64,000 bases of DNA from Micromussa lordhowensis (GCA_964020085.1 OZ026600.1:12187348-12251347); one strand, 5' to 3'. Positions 10,331 to 24,001 are shown, counted from the stretch's first letter. The notes: generated from the letters alone by a model not told the origin. Numbers and translations are program-made.

Positions 10331-13300
10331 CTGGTTAGCATAGTGTGACATTTTGCGCCGCTCGGAAACTTTGCATGTGGACCCGGACCGACCCCGGGAG
10401 TGCTTTGGTGCCATTAGTTTGCAAAGTTGCGACGCGCGCCAAGCTCGGCTAACGAGGCAGCCAGCCGGCCGCACCCAGGGACCTGCCGGGCTGGTTAGCA
10501 TAGTGTGACATTTTCGCAGCTCCGAAACTTTGCATGTGAACTCGGACCGAACCCGGGAGGGGTTTGGTGCCATTAGTTTGCAAAGTTGCGACGCGCGTTA
10601 AGGTCAGCTAATTAGAAATTGGGCTGGTTAGCATAGTGTGACATTTTCGAGAGCTCCGAAACTTTGCTTGTGGACCCGGACCGACCCCGGGAGTGCTTTG
10701 GTGCCATTAGTTTGCAAAGTTGCGACGTGCGCCAACCTCGGCTATCGAGGCAGCCAGCCGGCCGCACCCGGGGATCTGCCGGGCTGGTTAGCATAGTGTG
10801 ACATTTTGCGCAGCTCCAAAACTTTGCATGTGGCCCCGGACCGACCCCGGGAGTGCTTTGGTGCCATTAGTTTGCAAAGTTGCGACGTGCGCCAAGCTCG
10901 GCTAATTAGCAATCGGGCTGGTTAGCATAGTGTCACAATTTGCGCAGCTCCGAAACTTTGCATATGCACCCGGACCGACCCCGGGAGTGCTTTGGTGCCA
11001 TTAGTTTGCAAAGTTGCGACGCGCGCCAAGCTCGGCTAACTAGCAATCCGACTGGTTAGCATAGTGTGACATTTTGCGCAGCTCCGAAACTTTGCATGTG
11101 GACCCGGATCGACCCCGGGAGTGCTTTGGTGCCATTAGTTTGCAAAGTTGCGACGCACGCCAAGCTCGGCTAACAAGGCAGCCAGCCGGCCGCACCCGGG
11201 CATCTGCTGGGCTAATTGGCATAGTGTGACATTTTTCGCTGCTCCGAAACTTTGCATGTGGACTCGGACCAACCCCGGGAGTGCTTTGGTGCCATTAGTT
11301 TGCAAAGTTGCGACGCGCGCCAAGCTCGGCTAATTAGCAATCGGGCAAGTAAGCATAGTGTGACATTTTGCGCAGCTCCGAAACTTTGCATGTGGACCCG
11401 GACCGAACCCAGGAGTGATTTGGTGCCATTAGTTTGCGAATTTGCGACGTGCACCAAGCTCGGCTAATTAGCAATCGGGCTGGTTAGCATAGTGTGACAT
11501 TTTGCACAGCTCCGAAACTTTGCATGTGGACCCGGACCGACCCCGGGAGTACTTTGGTGCCATTAGTTTGCAAAGTTGCGACGTGCGCCAAGCTCGGCTA
11601 ACGAGGCAGCCAGCCGGCCGCACCCGGGATCGGCCGGGCTGGTTAGCATAGTGTGACCTTTTGCGCAGCTCCGAAACTTTGTATGTGGACTTGGACCGAC
11701 CCCGGGAGTGCTTTGGTGCCATTAGTTTGCAAAATTGCGACGCGGGCCAAGCTCGGCTAATTAGCAATCGGGCTTCTTAGGATAGTGTGACATATTGCGC
11801 AGCTCCGAAACTTTGCATGTGGACCCGGACCGACCCCGGAAGTGCTTTGGTGCCATTAGTTTGCAAAGTTGCGACGCGCGCCAAGCTCGGCTAACGAGGC
11901 AGCCAGCCGGCCGCACCCGGGCATCTGCCGGGCTGGTTAGCATAGTGTGACATTTTGCGCAGCTCCAAAACTTTGCATGTGGACTCGGACCGACCCCAGG
12001 AGTGCTTTGGTGCCATTAGTTTGAAAAGTTGCAACGCGCGCCAAGCTCGGCTAATTCGCAATCGGGCTGGTTAGCATAGTGTGACATTTTGCGCTGCTCC
12101 GAAACTTTGCATGTGGACCCGGACCGACCCCGGGAGTGCTTTGGTGCCATTAGTTTGCAAAGTTGCGACGCGCGCCAAGCTCGGCTAACAAGGCAGCCAG
12201 CCGGCTGCACCCGGGCATCTGCCGGGCTGGTTGGCATAGTGTGACATTTTGCGCAGCTCCGAAACTTTGCATGTGGACCCGGACCGACCCCGGGAGTGCT
12301 TTGGTGCCATTAGTTTGCAAAGTTGCGACGCGCGCCAAGCTCGGCTAACGAGGCAGCCAGCCGGCCGCACCCGGGCATCTGCCGGGCTGGTTAGCATAGT
12401 GTGACATTTTGCGCAGCTCCAAAACTTTGCATGTGGACTCGGACCGACCCCAGGAGTGCTTTGGTGCCATTAGTTTGAAAAGTTGCGACGCGCGCCAAGC
12501 TCGCCTAATTCGCAATCAGGCTGGTTAGCATAGTGTGAGATATTGCGCATTTCCGAAACTTTGCATGTGGACCTGGACCGACCCCAGGAGTGCTTTGGTG
12601 CCATTACTTTGCAGAGTTGCGATGTGCGCAAAGCTCGACTAACGAGGCAGCCAGCCGGCCACACCTGGGGATCTGCCGGCCTGGTTAGCACAGTGTGACA
12701 TTTTGCGCAGCTCCGAAACTTTGCATATTGGACTCGGACCGACCCCGGGAGTGCTTTGGTGCCATTAGTTTGCAAAGTTGCAACGCGCGCCAAGCTCGGC
12801 TAACTAGGCAGCCAGCCGGCCGCACCCGGGGATCTGCCGGGCTGGTTAGCATAGTGTGACAGTTTGCGCAGCTTCGGAACTTTGCATGTGGACTCGGACC
12901 GACCCCGGGAGTGCTTTGGTGCCATTAGTTTGCAAAGTTGCGATGCGCGCCAAGCTCGGCTAATTAGCAATCGGGCTGGTTAGCATAGTGTCACAATTTG
13001 CGCAGCTCCGAAACTTTGCATGTGGACCCGGACCGACCCCGGGAGTGCTTTGGTGCCACTAGTTTGCAAAGTTGCGATGCGCGCCAAGCTCGGCTAACGA
13101 GGCAGCCAGCCGGCCGCACCCGGGAATCTGCCGGGCTGGTTAGCATAGTGTGACATTTTGCGCAGTTCCGAAACTTTGCATGTGGACTCGGACCAACCCC
13201 TGGAGTGCTTTGGTGCCATTAGTTTAAAATGTTGCGACACGAGCCAAGCTCGGCTAACTAGCAATCCGACTGGTTAGCATAGTGTGACATTTTGCGCAGC

Positions 13301-14285
13301 TCCGAAACTTTGCATGTGGACCCGGACCAACCCCGGGAGTGCTTTGGTGCCATTAGTTTGCAAAGTTGCGACGCGCGCCAAGCTCGGCTAACGAGGCAGC
13401 CAGCCGGCCGCACCCGGGCATCTGCCGGGCTGGTTAGCATAGTGTGACATTTTGCGCAGCTCCAAAACTTTGCATGTGGACTCGGACCGACCCCAGGAGT
13501 GCTTTGGTGCCATTAGTTTGAAAAGTTGCAACGCGCGCCAAGCTCGGCTAATTCGCAATCGGGCTGGTTAGCATAGTGTGACATTTTGCGCCGCTCCGAA
13601 ACTTTGCATGTGGACCCGGACCAACCCCGGTAGTGCTTTTGTGCCATTAGTTTGCAAAGTTGCGACGCGCGCCAAGCTCGGCTAACAAGGCAGCCAGCCG
13701 GCTGCACCCGGGCATCTGCCGGGCTGGTTGGCATAGTGTGACATTTTGCGCAGCTCCGAAACTTTGCATGTGGACCCGGACCGACCCCGGGAGTGCTTTG
13801 GTGCCATTAGTTTGCAAAGTTGAAACGCGCGCCAAGCTCGGCTAATTCGCAATCGGGCTGGTTAGCATAGTGTGATATTTTGCGCAGCTCCGAAACTTTG
13901 CATGTGGACTCGGACCGACCCCGGGAGTGCTTTGGTGCCATTAGTTTGCAAAGTTGCGACACGCGCCAAGCTCGGCTTATTAGCAATCGGGCTGGTTAGC
14001 ATAGTGTGACATTTTGCGCAGCTCCGAAACTTTGCATGTAAACCCGGACCGACCCCAGGATTGCTTTGGTGGCATTAGTTTGCAAAGTTGCGACGTGCGC
14101 CAAGCTCGGCTAACGAGGCAAGCAGCCGGCCGCACCCAGGCATCTACCGGGCTGGTTAGAATAGTGTGACATTTTGCGCAGCTCCCAAACTATGCATGTG
14201 GACTCGGACCAACCCCGGGAGTGCTTTGGTGCCATTAGTTTGCAAAGATGCGACGCGCGCCAAGCTCGGCTAATTAGCAATTGGG
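10331..14285. repeat. Block A2, monomers 1-27 of the 28-monomer HOR
   Basis: It is collinear with A1 at a constant offset of 4,089 through monomer 27. Monomer 28 is replaced by the first monomer of block X at 14286. Only scattered single-base differences from A1 were noticed, for example GGGCAAGTAAGC against GGGCAAGTTAGC and GCGCGTTAAGGTC against GCGCGCCAAGGTC near the start. A1 and A2 are the only pair of full-size A units that directly abut. Confidence 0.9.
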
Positions 14286-15133
14286 CTACTTAGCATAGTG
14301 TGAGATTTTGCGCAGCTCCGGAACTTTGCATGTGGACTCGGACCGACCCCGGGAGTGCTTTGGTGCCATTAGTTTGGAAAGTTGCGACGCGCGCCAAGCT
14401 AAGTTAACGAGGCAGCCAGCCGGCCGCACCCGGGGATCTCCCGGGCTAGTTAGCATTGTGTGACATTTTGCGCAGCTCCAAAACTTTGCATGTGCACTTG
14501 GACCGACCCCGGTAGTGCTTTCGTGACATTAGTTTGCAAAGTTGCGACGCGTGCCATGCTCGGCTAACGAGGCAGCCAGCCGGCCGCACCCGGGGACCTG
14601 CCGGACTGGTTAGCATAGTGTGACATTTTCGCAGCTCCGAAACTTTGCATGTGAACTCGGACCGAACCCGGGAGGGGTTTGGTGCCATTAGTTTGCAAAG
14701 TTGCGACGCGCGCCAAGGTCAGCTAATTAGCAATTGGGCTGGTTAGCATAGTGTGACATTTTGGAGAGCTCCGACCCCGGGAGTGCTTTGGTGCCATTAG
14801 TTTGCGATACGCGCCAAGCTCGGCTAATTAGCAATCGGGCTGGTTAGCATAGTGTCACAATTTGCGCAGCTCCGAAACTTTGCATGTGGACCCGGATCGA
14901 CCCCGGGAGTGCTTTGGTGCCATTAGTTTGCAAAGTTGCGATGCGCGCCAAGCTCGGCTAACGAGGCAGCCAGCCGACCGCACCCGGGAATCTGCCGGGC
15001 TGGTTAGCATAGTGTGACATTTTGCGCAGTTCCGAAACTTTGCATGTGGACTCGGACCAACCCCTGGAGTGCTTTGGTGCCATTAGTTTGAAATGTTGCG
15101 ACACGAGCCAAGCTCGGCTAACTAGCAATCCAA
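14286..15133. repeat. Block X2, first six monomers
   Basis: Monomers start at 14286, 14446, 14606, 14739, 14840 and 15000, with lengths 160, 160, 133, 101, 160 and 134 bp. The first carries a unique tail, AAGCTAAGTTAACGAGG, where other full X copies have AAGCTCGGATAACGAGG. After the sixth monomer (tail GCAATCCAACTGG) the array jumps to A monomer 13 instead of X monomer 7. Confidence 0.86.
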
Positions 15134-17486
15134 CTGGTTAGCATAGTGTGACATTTTGCGCCGCTCCGAAACTTTGCATGTGGACCCGGACCGACCCCGG
15201 GAGTGCTTTGGTGCCATTAGTTTGCAAAGTTGCGACGCGCGCCAAGCTCGGCTAACAAGGCAGCCAGCCGGCTGCACCCGGGCATCTGCAGGGCTGGTTG
15301 GCATAGTGTGACATTTTGCGCAGCTCCGAAACTTTGCATGTGGACCCGGACCGACCCCGGGAGTGCTTTGGTGCCATTAGTTTGCAAAGTTGCGACGCGC
15401 GCCAAGCTCGGCTAACGAGGCAGCCAGCCGGCCGCACCCGGGCATCTGCCGGGCTGGTTAGCATAGTGTGACATTTTGCGCAGCTCCAAAACTTTGCATG
15501 TGGACTCGGACCGACCCCAGGAGTGCTTTGGTGCCATTAGTTTGAAAAGTTGCGACGCGCGCCAAGCTCGCCTAATTCGCAATCAGGCTGGTTAGCATAG
15601 TGTGAGATATTGCGCATTTCCGAAACTTTGCATGTGGACCTGGACCGACCCCAGGAGTGCTTTGGTGCCATTACTTTGCAGAGTTGCGATGTGCGCAAAG
15701 CTCGACTAACGAGGCAGCCAGCCGGCCACACCTGGGGATCTGCCGGCCTGGTTAGCACAGTGTGACATTTTGCGCAGCTCCGAAACTTTGCATATTGGAC
15801 TCGGACCGACCCCGGGAGTGCTTTGGTGCCATTAGTTTGCAAAGTTGCAACGCGCGCCAAGCTCGGCTAACTAGGCAGCCAGCCGGCCGCACCCGGGGAT
15901 CTGCCGGGCTGGTTAGCATAGTGTGACAGTTTGCGCAGCTTCGGAACTTTGCATGTGGACTCGGACCGACCCCGGGAGTGCTTTGGTGCCATTAGTTTGC
16001 AAAGTTGCGATGCGCGCCAAGCTCGGCTAATTAGCAATCGGGCTGGTTAGCATAGTGTCACAATTTGCGCAGCTCCGAAACTTTGCATGTGGACCCGGAC
16101 CGACCCCGGGAGTGCTTTGGTGCCACTAGTTTGCAAAGTTGCGATGCGCGCCAAGCTCGGCTAACGAGGCAGCCAGCCGGCCGCACCCGGGAATCTGCCG
16201 GGCTGGTTAGCATAGTGTGACATTTTGCGCAGTTCCGAAACTTTGCATGTGGACTCGGACCAACCCCTGGAGTGCTTTGGTGCCATTAGTTTAAAATGTT
16301 GCGACACGAGCCAAGCTCGGCTAACTAGCAATCCGACTGGTTAGCATAGTGTGACATTTTGCGCAGCTCCGAAACTTTGCATGTGGACCCGGACCAACCC
16401 CGGGAGTGCTTTGGTGCCATTAGTTTGCAAAGTTGCGACGCGCGCCAAGCTCGGCTAACGAGGCAGCCAGCCGGCCGCACCCGGGCATCTGCCGGGCTGG
16501 TTAGCATAGTGTGACATTTTGCGCAGCTCCAAAACTTTGCATGTGGACTCGGACCGACCCCAGGAGTGCTTTGGTGCCATTAGTTTGAAAAGTTGCAACG
16601 CGCGCCAAGCTCGGCTAATTCGCAATCGGGCTGGTTAGCATAGTGTGACATTTTGCGCCGCTCCGAAACTTTGCATGTGGACCCGGACCGACCCCGGTAG
16701 TGCTTTTGTGCCATTAGTTTGCAAAGTTGCGACGCGCGCCAAGCTCGGCTAACAAGGCAGCCAGCCGGCTGCACCCGGGCATCTGCCGGGCTGGTTGGCA
16801 TAGTGTGACATTTTGCGCAGCTCCGAAACTTTGCATGTGGACCCGGACCGACCCCGGGAGTGCTTTGGTGCCATTAGTTTGCAAAGTTGAAACGCGCGCC
16901 AAGCTCGGCTAATTCGCAATCGGGCTGGTTATCATAGTGTGATATTTTGCGCAGCTCCGAAACTGTGCATGTGGACTCGGACCGACCCCGGGAGTGCTTT
17001 GGTGCCATTAGTTTGCAAAGTTGCGACACGCGCCAAGCTCGGCTTATTAGCAATCGGGCTGGTTAGCATAGTGTGACATTTTGCGCAGCTCCGAAACTTT
17101 GCATGTAAACCCGGACCGACCCCAGGATTGCTTTGGTGGCATTAGTTTGCAAAGTTGCGACGTGCGCCAAGCTCAGCTAACGAGGCAAGCAGCCGGCCGC
17201 ACCCAGGCATCTACCGGGCTGGTTAGAATAGTGTGACATTTTGCGCAGCTCCCAAACTATGCATGTGGACTCGGACCAACCCCGGGAGTGCTTTGGTGCC
17301 ATTAGTTTGCAAAGATGCGACGCGCGCCAAGCTCGGCTAATTAGCAATTGGGCTACTTAGCATAGTGTGAGATTTTGCGCAGCTCCGGAACTTTGCATGT
17401 GGACTCGGACCGACCCCGGGAGTGCTTTGGTGCCATTAGTTTGAAAAGTTGCAACGCGCGCCAAGCTCGGCTAATTCGCAATCGGG
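15134..17486. repeat. Block A3, monomers 13-28 only
   Basis: It is collinear with A1 7978-10330 at offset 7,156, so monomers 1 to 12 (1,736 bp, including the core module) are absent. It carries the paired rare variants GGTTATCATAGTGTGATA and AACTGTGCATG near 16.93 kb. Those recur only near 27.91 kb and tie this block to A5. Confidence 0.87.
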
Positions 17487-20400
17487 CTGGTTAGCATAGT
17501 GTGACATTTTGCGCCGCTCGGAAACTTTGCATGTGGACCCGGACCGACCCCGGGAGTGCTTTGGTGCCATTAGTTTGCAAAGTTGCGACGCGCGCCAAGC
17601 TCGGCTAACGAGGCAGCCAGCCGGCCGCACCCAGGGACCTGCCGGGCTGGTTAGCATAGTGTGACATTTTCGCAGCTCCGAAACTTTGCATGTGAACTCG
17701 GACCGAACCCGGGAGGGGTTTGGTGCCATTAGTTTGCAAAGTTGCGACGCGCGCCAAGGTCAGCTAATTAGAAATTGGGCTGGTTAGCATAGTGTGACAT
17801 TTTCGAGAGCTCCGAAACTTTGCTTGTGGACCCGGACCGACCCCGGGAGTGCTTTGGTGCCATTAGTTTGCAAAGTTGCGACGTGCGCCAACCTCGGCTA
17901 TCGAGGCAGCCAGCCGGCCGCACCCGGGGATCTGCCGGGCTGGTTAGCATAGTGTGACATTTTGCGCAGCTCCAAAACTTTGCATGTGGCCCCGGACCGA
18001 CCCCGGGAGTGCTTTGGTGCCATTAGTTTGCAAAGTTGCGACGTGCGCCAAGCTCGGCTAATTAGCAATCGGGCTGGTTAGCATAGTGTCACAATTTGCG
18101 CAGCTCCGAAACTTTGCATATGCACCCGGACCGACCCCGGGAGTGCTTTGGTGCCATTAGTTTGCAAAGTTGCGACGCGCGCCAAGCTCGGCTAACTAGC
18201 AATCCGACTGGTTAGCATAGTGTGACATTTTGCGCAGCTCCGAAACTTTGCATGTGGACCCGGATCGACCCCGGGAGTGCTTTGGTGCCATTAGTTTGCA
18301 AAGTTGCGACGCACGCCAAGCTCGGCTAACAAGGCAGCCAGCCGGCCGCACCCGGGCATCTGCTGGGCTAATTGGCATAGTGTGACATTTTTCGCTGCTC
18401 CGAAACTTTGCATGTGGACTCGGACCAACCCCGGGAGTGCTTTGGTGCCATTAGTTTGCAAAGTTGCGACGCGCGCCAAGCTCGGCTAATTAGCAATCGG
18501 GCAAGTTAGCATAGTGTGACATTTTGCGCAGCTCCGAAACTTTGCATGTGGACCTGGACCGAACCCAGGAGTGATTTGGTGCCATTAGTTTGCGAATTTG
18601 CGACGTGCACCAAGCTCGGCTAATTAGCAATCGGGCTGGTTAGCATAGTGTGACATTTTGCGCAGCTCCGAAACTTTGCATGTGGACCCGGACCGACCCC
18701 GGGAGTACTTTGGTGCCATTAGTTTGCAAAGTTGCGACGTGCGCCAAGCTCGGCTAACGAGGCAGCCAGCCGGCCGCACCCGGGATCGGCCGGGCTGGTT
18801 AGCATAGTGTGACCTTTTGCGCAGCTCCGAAACTTTGTATGTGGACTTGGACCGACCCCGGGAGTGCTTTGGTGCCATTAGTTTGCAAAATTGCGACGCG
18901 GGCCAAGCTCGGCTAATTAGCAATCGGGCTTCTTAGGATAGTGTGACATATTGCGCAGCTCCGAAACTTTGCATGTGGACCCGGACCGACCCCGGAAGTG
19001 CTTTGGTGCCATTAGTTTGCAAAGTTGCGACGCGCGCCAAGCTCGGCTAACGAGGCAGCCAGCCGGCCGTACCCGGGCATCTGCCGGGCTGGTTAGCATA
19101 GTGTGACATTTTGCGCAGCTCCAAAACTTTGCATGTGGACTCGGACCGACCCCAGGAGTGCTTTGGTGCCATTAGTTTGAAAAGTTGCAACGCGCGCCAA
19201 GCTCGGCTAATTCGCAATCGGGCTGGTTAGCATAGTGTGACATTTTGCGCCGCTCCGAAACTTTGCATGTGGACCCGGACCGACCCCGGGAGTGCTTTGG
19301 TGCCATTAGTTTGCAAAGTTGCGACGCGCGCCAAGCTCGGCTAACAAGGCAGCCAGCCGGCTGCACCCGGGCATCTGCCGGGCTGGTTGGCATAGTGTGA
19401 CATTTTGCGCAGCTCCGAAACTTTGCATGTGGACCCGGACCGACCCCGGGAGTGCTTTGGTGCCATTAGTTTGCAAAGTTGCGACGCGCGCCAAGCTCGG
19501 CTAACGAGGCAGCCAGCCGGCCGCACCCGGGCATCTGCCGGGCTGGTTAGCATAGTGTGACATTTTGCGCAGCTCCAAAACTTTGCATGTGGACTCGGAC
19601 CGACCCCAGGAGTGCTTTGGTGCCATTAGTTTGAAAAGTTGCGACGCGCGCCAAGCTCGCCTAATTCGCAATCAGGCTGGTTAGCATAGTGTGAGATATT
19701 GCGCATTTCCGAAACTTTGCATGTGGACCTGGACCGACCCCAGGAGTGCTTTGGTGCCATTACTTTGCAGAGTTGCGATGTGCGCAAAGCTCGACTAACG
19801 AGGCAGCCAGCCGGCCACACCTGGGGATCTGCCGGCCTGGTTAGCACAGTGTGACATTTTGCGCAGCTCCGAAACTTTGCATATTGGACTCGGACCGACC
19901 CCGGGAGTGCTTTGGTGCCATTAGTTTGCAAAGTTGCAACGCGCGCCAAGCTCGGCTAACTAGGCAGCCAGCCGGCCGCACCCGGGGATCTGCCGGGCTG
20001 GTTAGCATAGTGTGACAGTTTGCGCAGCTTCGGAACTTTGCATGTGGACTCGGACCGACCCCGGGAGTGCTTTGGTGCCATTAGTTTGCAAAGTTGCGAT
20101 GCGCGCCAAGCTCGGCTAATTAGCAATCGGGCTGGTTAGCATAGTGTCACAATTTGCGCAGCTCCGAAACTTTGCATGTGGACCCGGACCGACCCCGGGA
20201 GTGCTTTGGTGCCACTAGTTTGCAAAGTTGCGATGCGCGCCAAGCTCGGCTAACGAGGCAGCCAGCCGGCCGCACCCGGGAATCTGCCGGGCTGGTTAGC
20301 ATAGTGTGACATTTTGCGCAGTTCCGAAACTTTGCATGTGGACTCGGACCAACCCCTGGAGTGCTTTGGTGCCATTAGTTTAAAATGTTGCGACACGAGC

Positions 20401-21147
20401 CAAGCTCGGCTAACTAGCAATCCGACTGGTTAGCATAGTGTGACATTTTGCGCAGCTCCGAAACTTTGCATGTGGACCCGGACCAACCCCGGGAGTGCTT
20501 TGGTGCCATTAGTTTGCAAAGTTGCGACGCGCGCCAAGCTCGGCTAACGAGGCAGCCAGCCGGCCGCACCCGGGCATCTGCCGGGCTGGTTAGCATAGTG
20601 TGACATTTTGCGCAGCTCCAAAACTTTGCATGTGGACTCGGACCGACCCCAGGAGTGCTTTGGTGCCATTAGTTTGAAAAGTTGCAACGCGCGCCAAGCT
20701 CGGCTAATTCGCAATCGGGCTGGTTAGCATAGTGTGACATTTTGCGCCGCTCCGAAACTTTGCATGTGGACCCGGACCGACCCCGGTAGTGCTTTTGTGC
20801 CATTAGTTTGCAAAGTTGCGACGCGCGCCAAGCTCGGCTAACAAGGCAGCCAGCCGGCTGCACCCGGGCATCTGCCGGGCTGGTTGGCATAGTGTGACAT
20901 TTTGCGCAGCTCCGAAACTTTGCATGTGGACCCGGACCGACCCCGGGAGTGCTTTGGTGCCATTAGTTTGCAAAGTTGAAACGCGCGCCAAGCTCGGCTA
21001 ATTCGCAATCGGGCTGGTTAGCATAGTGTGATATTTTGCGCAGCTCCGAAACTTTGCATGTGGACTCGGACCGACCCCGGGAGTGCTTTGGTGCCATTAG
21101 TTTGCAAAGTTGCGACACGCGCCAAGCTCGGCTTATTAGCAATCGGG
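17487..21147. repeat. Block A4, monomers 1-25
   Basis: It is collinear with A1 at offset 11,245. The unit leaves the A order inside monomer 26. That monomer, starting at 21148, begins like A monomer 26 and ends like X monomer 2, with the switch within the conserved stretch before GCACTTGGACC. Monomers 26 to 28 and X monomer 1 are therefore missing here. Confidence 0.88.
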
Positions 21148-22129
21148 CTGGTTAGCATAGTGTGACATTTTGCGCAGCTCCGAAACTTTGCATGTGCACT
21201 TGGACCGACCCCGGTAGTGCTTTCGTGACATTAGTTTGCAAAGTTGCGACGCGTGCCATGCTCGGCTAACGAGGCAGCCAGCCGGCCGCACCCGGGGACC
21301 TGCCGGACTGGTTAGCATAGTGTGACATTTTCGCAGCTCCGAAACTTTGCATGTGAACTCGGACCGAACCCGGGAGGGGTTTGGTGCCATTAGTTTGCAA
21401 AGTTGCGACGCGCGCCAAGGTCAGCTAATTAGCAATTGGGCTGGTTAGCATAGTGTGACATTTTGGAGAGCTCCGACCCCGGGAGTGCTTTGGTGCCATT
21501 AGTTTGCGATACGCGCCAAGCTCGGCTAATTAGCAATCGGGCTGGTTAGCATAGTGTCACAATTTGCGCAGCTCCGAAACTTTGCATGTGGACCCGGATC
21601 GACCCCGGGAGTGCTTTGGTGCCATTAGTTTGCAAAGTTGCGATGCGCGCCAAGCTCGGCTAACGAGGCAGCCAGCCGACCGCACCCGGGAATCTGCCGG
21701 GCTGGTTAGCATAGTGTGACATTTTGCGCAGTTCCGAAACTTTGCATGTGGACTCGGACCAACCCCTGGAGTGCTTTGGTGCCATTAGTTTGAAATGTTG
21801 CGACACGAGCCAAGCTCGGCTAACTAGCAATCCGACTGGTTAGCATAGTGTGACATTTTGCGCAGCTCCGAAACTTTGCATGTGGACCCGGACCAACCCC
21901 GGGAGTGCTTTGGTGCCATTAGTTTGCAAAGTTGCGACGTGCGCCAAGCTCGGCTAACGAGGCAGCCAGCCGGCCGTACCCGGGCATCTGCCGGGCTGGT
22001 TAGCATACTGTGACATTTTGCGCAGCTCCAAAACTTTGCATGTGGACTCGGACCGACCCCAGGAGTGCTTTGGTGCCATTAGTTTGAAAAGTTGCAACGT
22101 GCGCCAAGCTCGGCTAATTCGCAATCGGG
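21148..22129. repeat. Block X3, monomers 2-8 (982 bp)
   Basis: Monomers start at 21148 (chimeric), 21308, 21441 (101 bp), 21542, 21702, 21836 and 21996. The block matches X1 5260-6241 but lacks the first monomer. It is repeated as X4 at offset 10,980, with an extra dimer there. The rare GGCCGTACCCGGG tail and GCATACTGTGACA mark its last monomers in both copies. Confidence 0.86.
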
Positions 22130-24001
22130 CTGGTTAGCATAGTGTGACATTTTGCGCCGCTCCGAAACTTTGCATGTGGACCCGAACCGACCCCGGGAGT
22201 GCTTTGGTGCCATTAGTTTGCAAAGTTGCGACGCGCGCCAAGCTCGGCTAACAAGGCAGCCAGCCGGCTGCACCCGGGCATCTGCCGGGCTGGTTGGCAT
22301 AGTGTGACATTTTGCGCAGCTCCGAAACTTTGCATGTGGACCCGGACCGACCCCAGGAGTGCTTTGGTGCCATTAGTTTGCAAAGTTGCAACGCGCGCCA
22401 AGTTCGGCTAATTCGCAATCGGGCTGGTTAGCATAGTGTGATATTTTGCGCAGCTCCGAAACTTTGCATGTGGACTCGGACCGACCCCGGGAGTGCTTTG
22501 GTGCCATTAGTTTGCAAAGTTGCGACACGCGCCAAGCTCGGCTTATTAGCAATCGGGCTGGTTAGCATTGTGTGACATTTTGCGCAGGACCGAAACTTTG
22601 CATGTGAACCCGGACCGACCCCAGGATTGCTTTGGTGGCATTAGTTTGCAAAGTTGCGACGTGCGCCAAGCTCGGCTAACGAGGCAAGCAGCCGGCCGCA
22701 CCCAGGCATCTACCGGGCTGGTTAGAATAGTGTGACATTTTGCGCAGCTCCCAAACTATGCATGTGGACTCGGACCAACCCCGGGAGTGCTTTGGTGCCA
22801 TTAGTTTGCAAAGATGCGACGCGCGCCAAGGCCGGCTAATTAGCAATCAGGCTGGTTAGCATAGTGTGACATTTTGCGCAGCTCCAAAACTTTGCATGTG
22901 GACCCGGACCGACCCCGGGAGTGCTTTGGTGCCATTAGTTTGCAAAGTTGCGACGTGCACCAAGCTCGGCTAACGAGGCAGCCAGCCGGCTGCACCCGGG
23001 GATCTGCCGGGCTGGTTACCATAGTGTGACAGTTTGCGCAGCTTCGAAACTTTGCATGTGGACTCGGACTGACCCCGGAAGTGCTTTGGTGCCATTAGTT
23101 TGCAAAGTTGCGACGCGCGCCAAGCTCGGCTAATTAGCAATCGGGCTGGTTAGCATAGTGTGACATTTTGCGCAGCTCCGAAACTTTGCATGTGGACCCG
23201 GACCGACCCGAGGATTGCTTTGGTGGCATTAGTTTGCAAAGTTGCGACGTGCGCGAAGCTCGGCTAACGAGCCAACCAGCCGGCCGCACCCGGGCATCTA
23301 CCGGGCTGGTTAGAATAGTGTGACATTTTGCGCAGCTCCCAAACTTTGCATGTGGACTCGGACCAACCCCTGGAGTGCTTTGGTGCCATTAGTTTGAAAT
23401 GTTGCGACACGAGCCAAGCTCGGCTAACTAGCAATCCGACTGGTTAGCATAGTGTGACATTTTGCGCAGCTCCGAAACTTTGCATGTGGACCCGGACCAA
23501 CCCCGGGAGTGCTTTGGTGCCATTAGTTTGCAAAGTTGCGACACGCGCCAAGCTCGGCTTATTAGCAATCGGGCTGGTTAGCATTGTGTGACATTTTGCG
23601 CAGGACCGAAACTTTGCATGTGAACCCGGACCGACCCCAGGATTGCTTTGGTGGCATTAGTTTGCAAAGTTGCGACGTGCGCCAAGCTCTGCTAACGAGG
23701 CAAGCAGCCGGCCGCACCCAGGCATCTACCGGGCTGGTTAGAATAGTGTGACATTTTGCGCAGCTCCCAAACTATGCATGTGGACTCGGACCAACCCCGG
23801 GAGTGCTTTGGTGCCATTAGTTTGCAAAGATGCGACGCGCGCCAAGCTCGGCTAATTAGCAATTGGGCTACTTAGCATAGTGTGACATTTTGCGCAGCTC
23901 CGGAACTTTGCATGTGGACCCGGACCAACCCCTGGAGTGCTTTGGTGCCATTAGTTTGAAATGTTGCGACACGAGCCAAGCTCGCCTATCTAGCAATCCG
24001 T
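22130..24001. repeat. Block Z1, 13 monomers, 1,872 bp
   Basis: Monomers start at 22130, 22290, 22424, 22558, 22718, 22852, 23012, 23146, 23306, 23440, 23574, 23734 and 23868; the long ones are numbers 1, 4, 6, 8 and 11. The first monomers resemble A13, A24, A25, A26 and A27, so the block looks like a shuffled derivative of the A end. The 22558-22851 pair recurs at 23574-23867 (offset 1,016), both with GCAGGACCGAAAC and GTGAACCCGG. Marks found only in Z include GGTTACCATAG (tail ending at 23012) and GACCCGAGGATTGC. The only other copy is Z2 at 33404. Confidence 0.85.
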
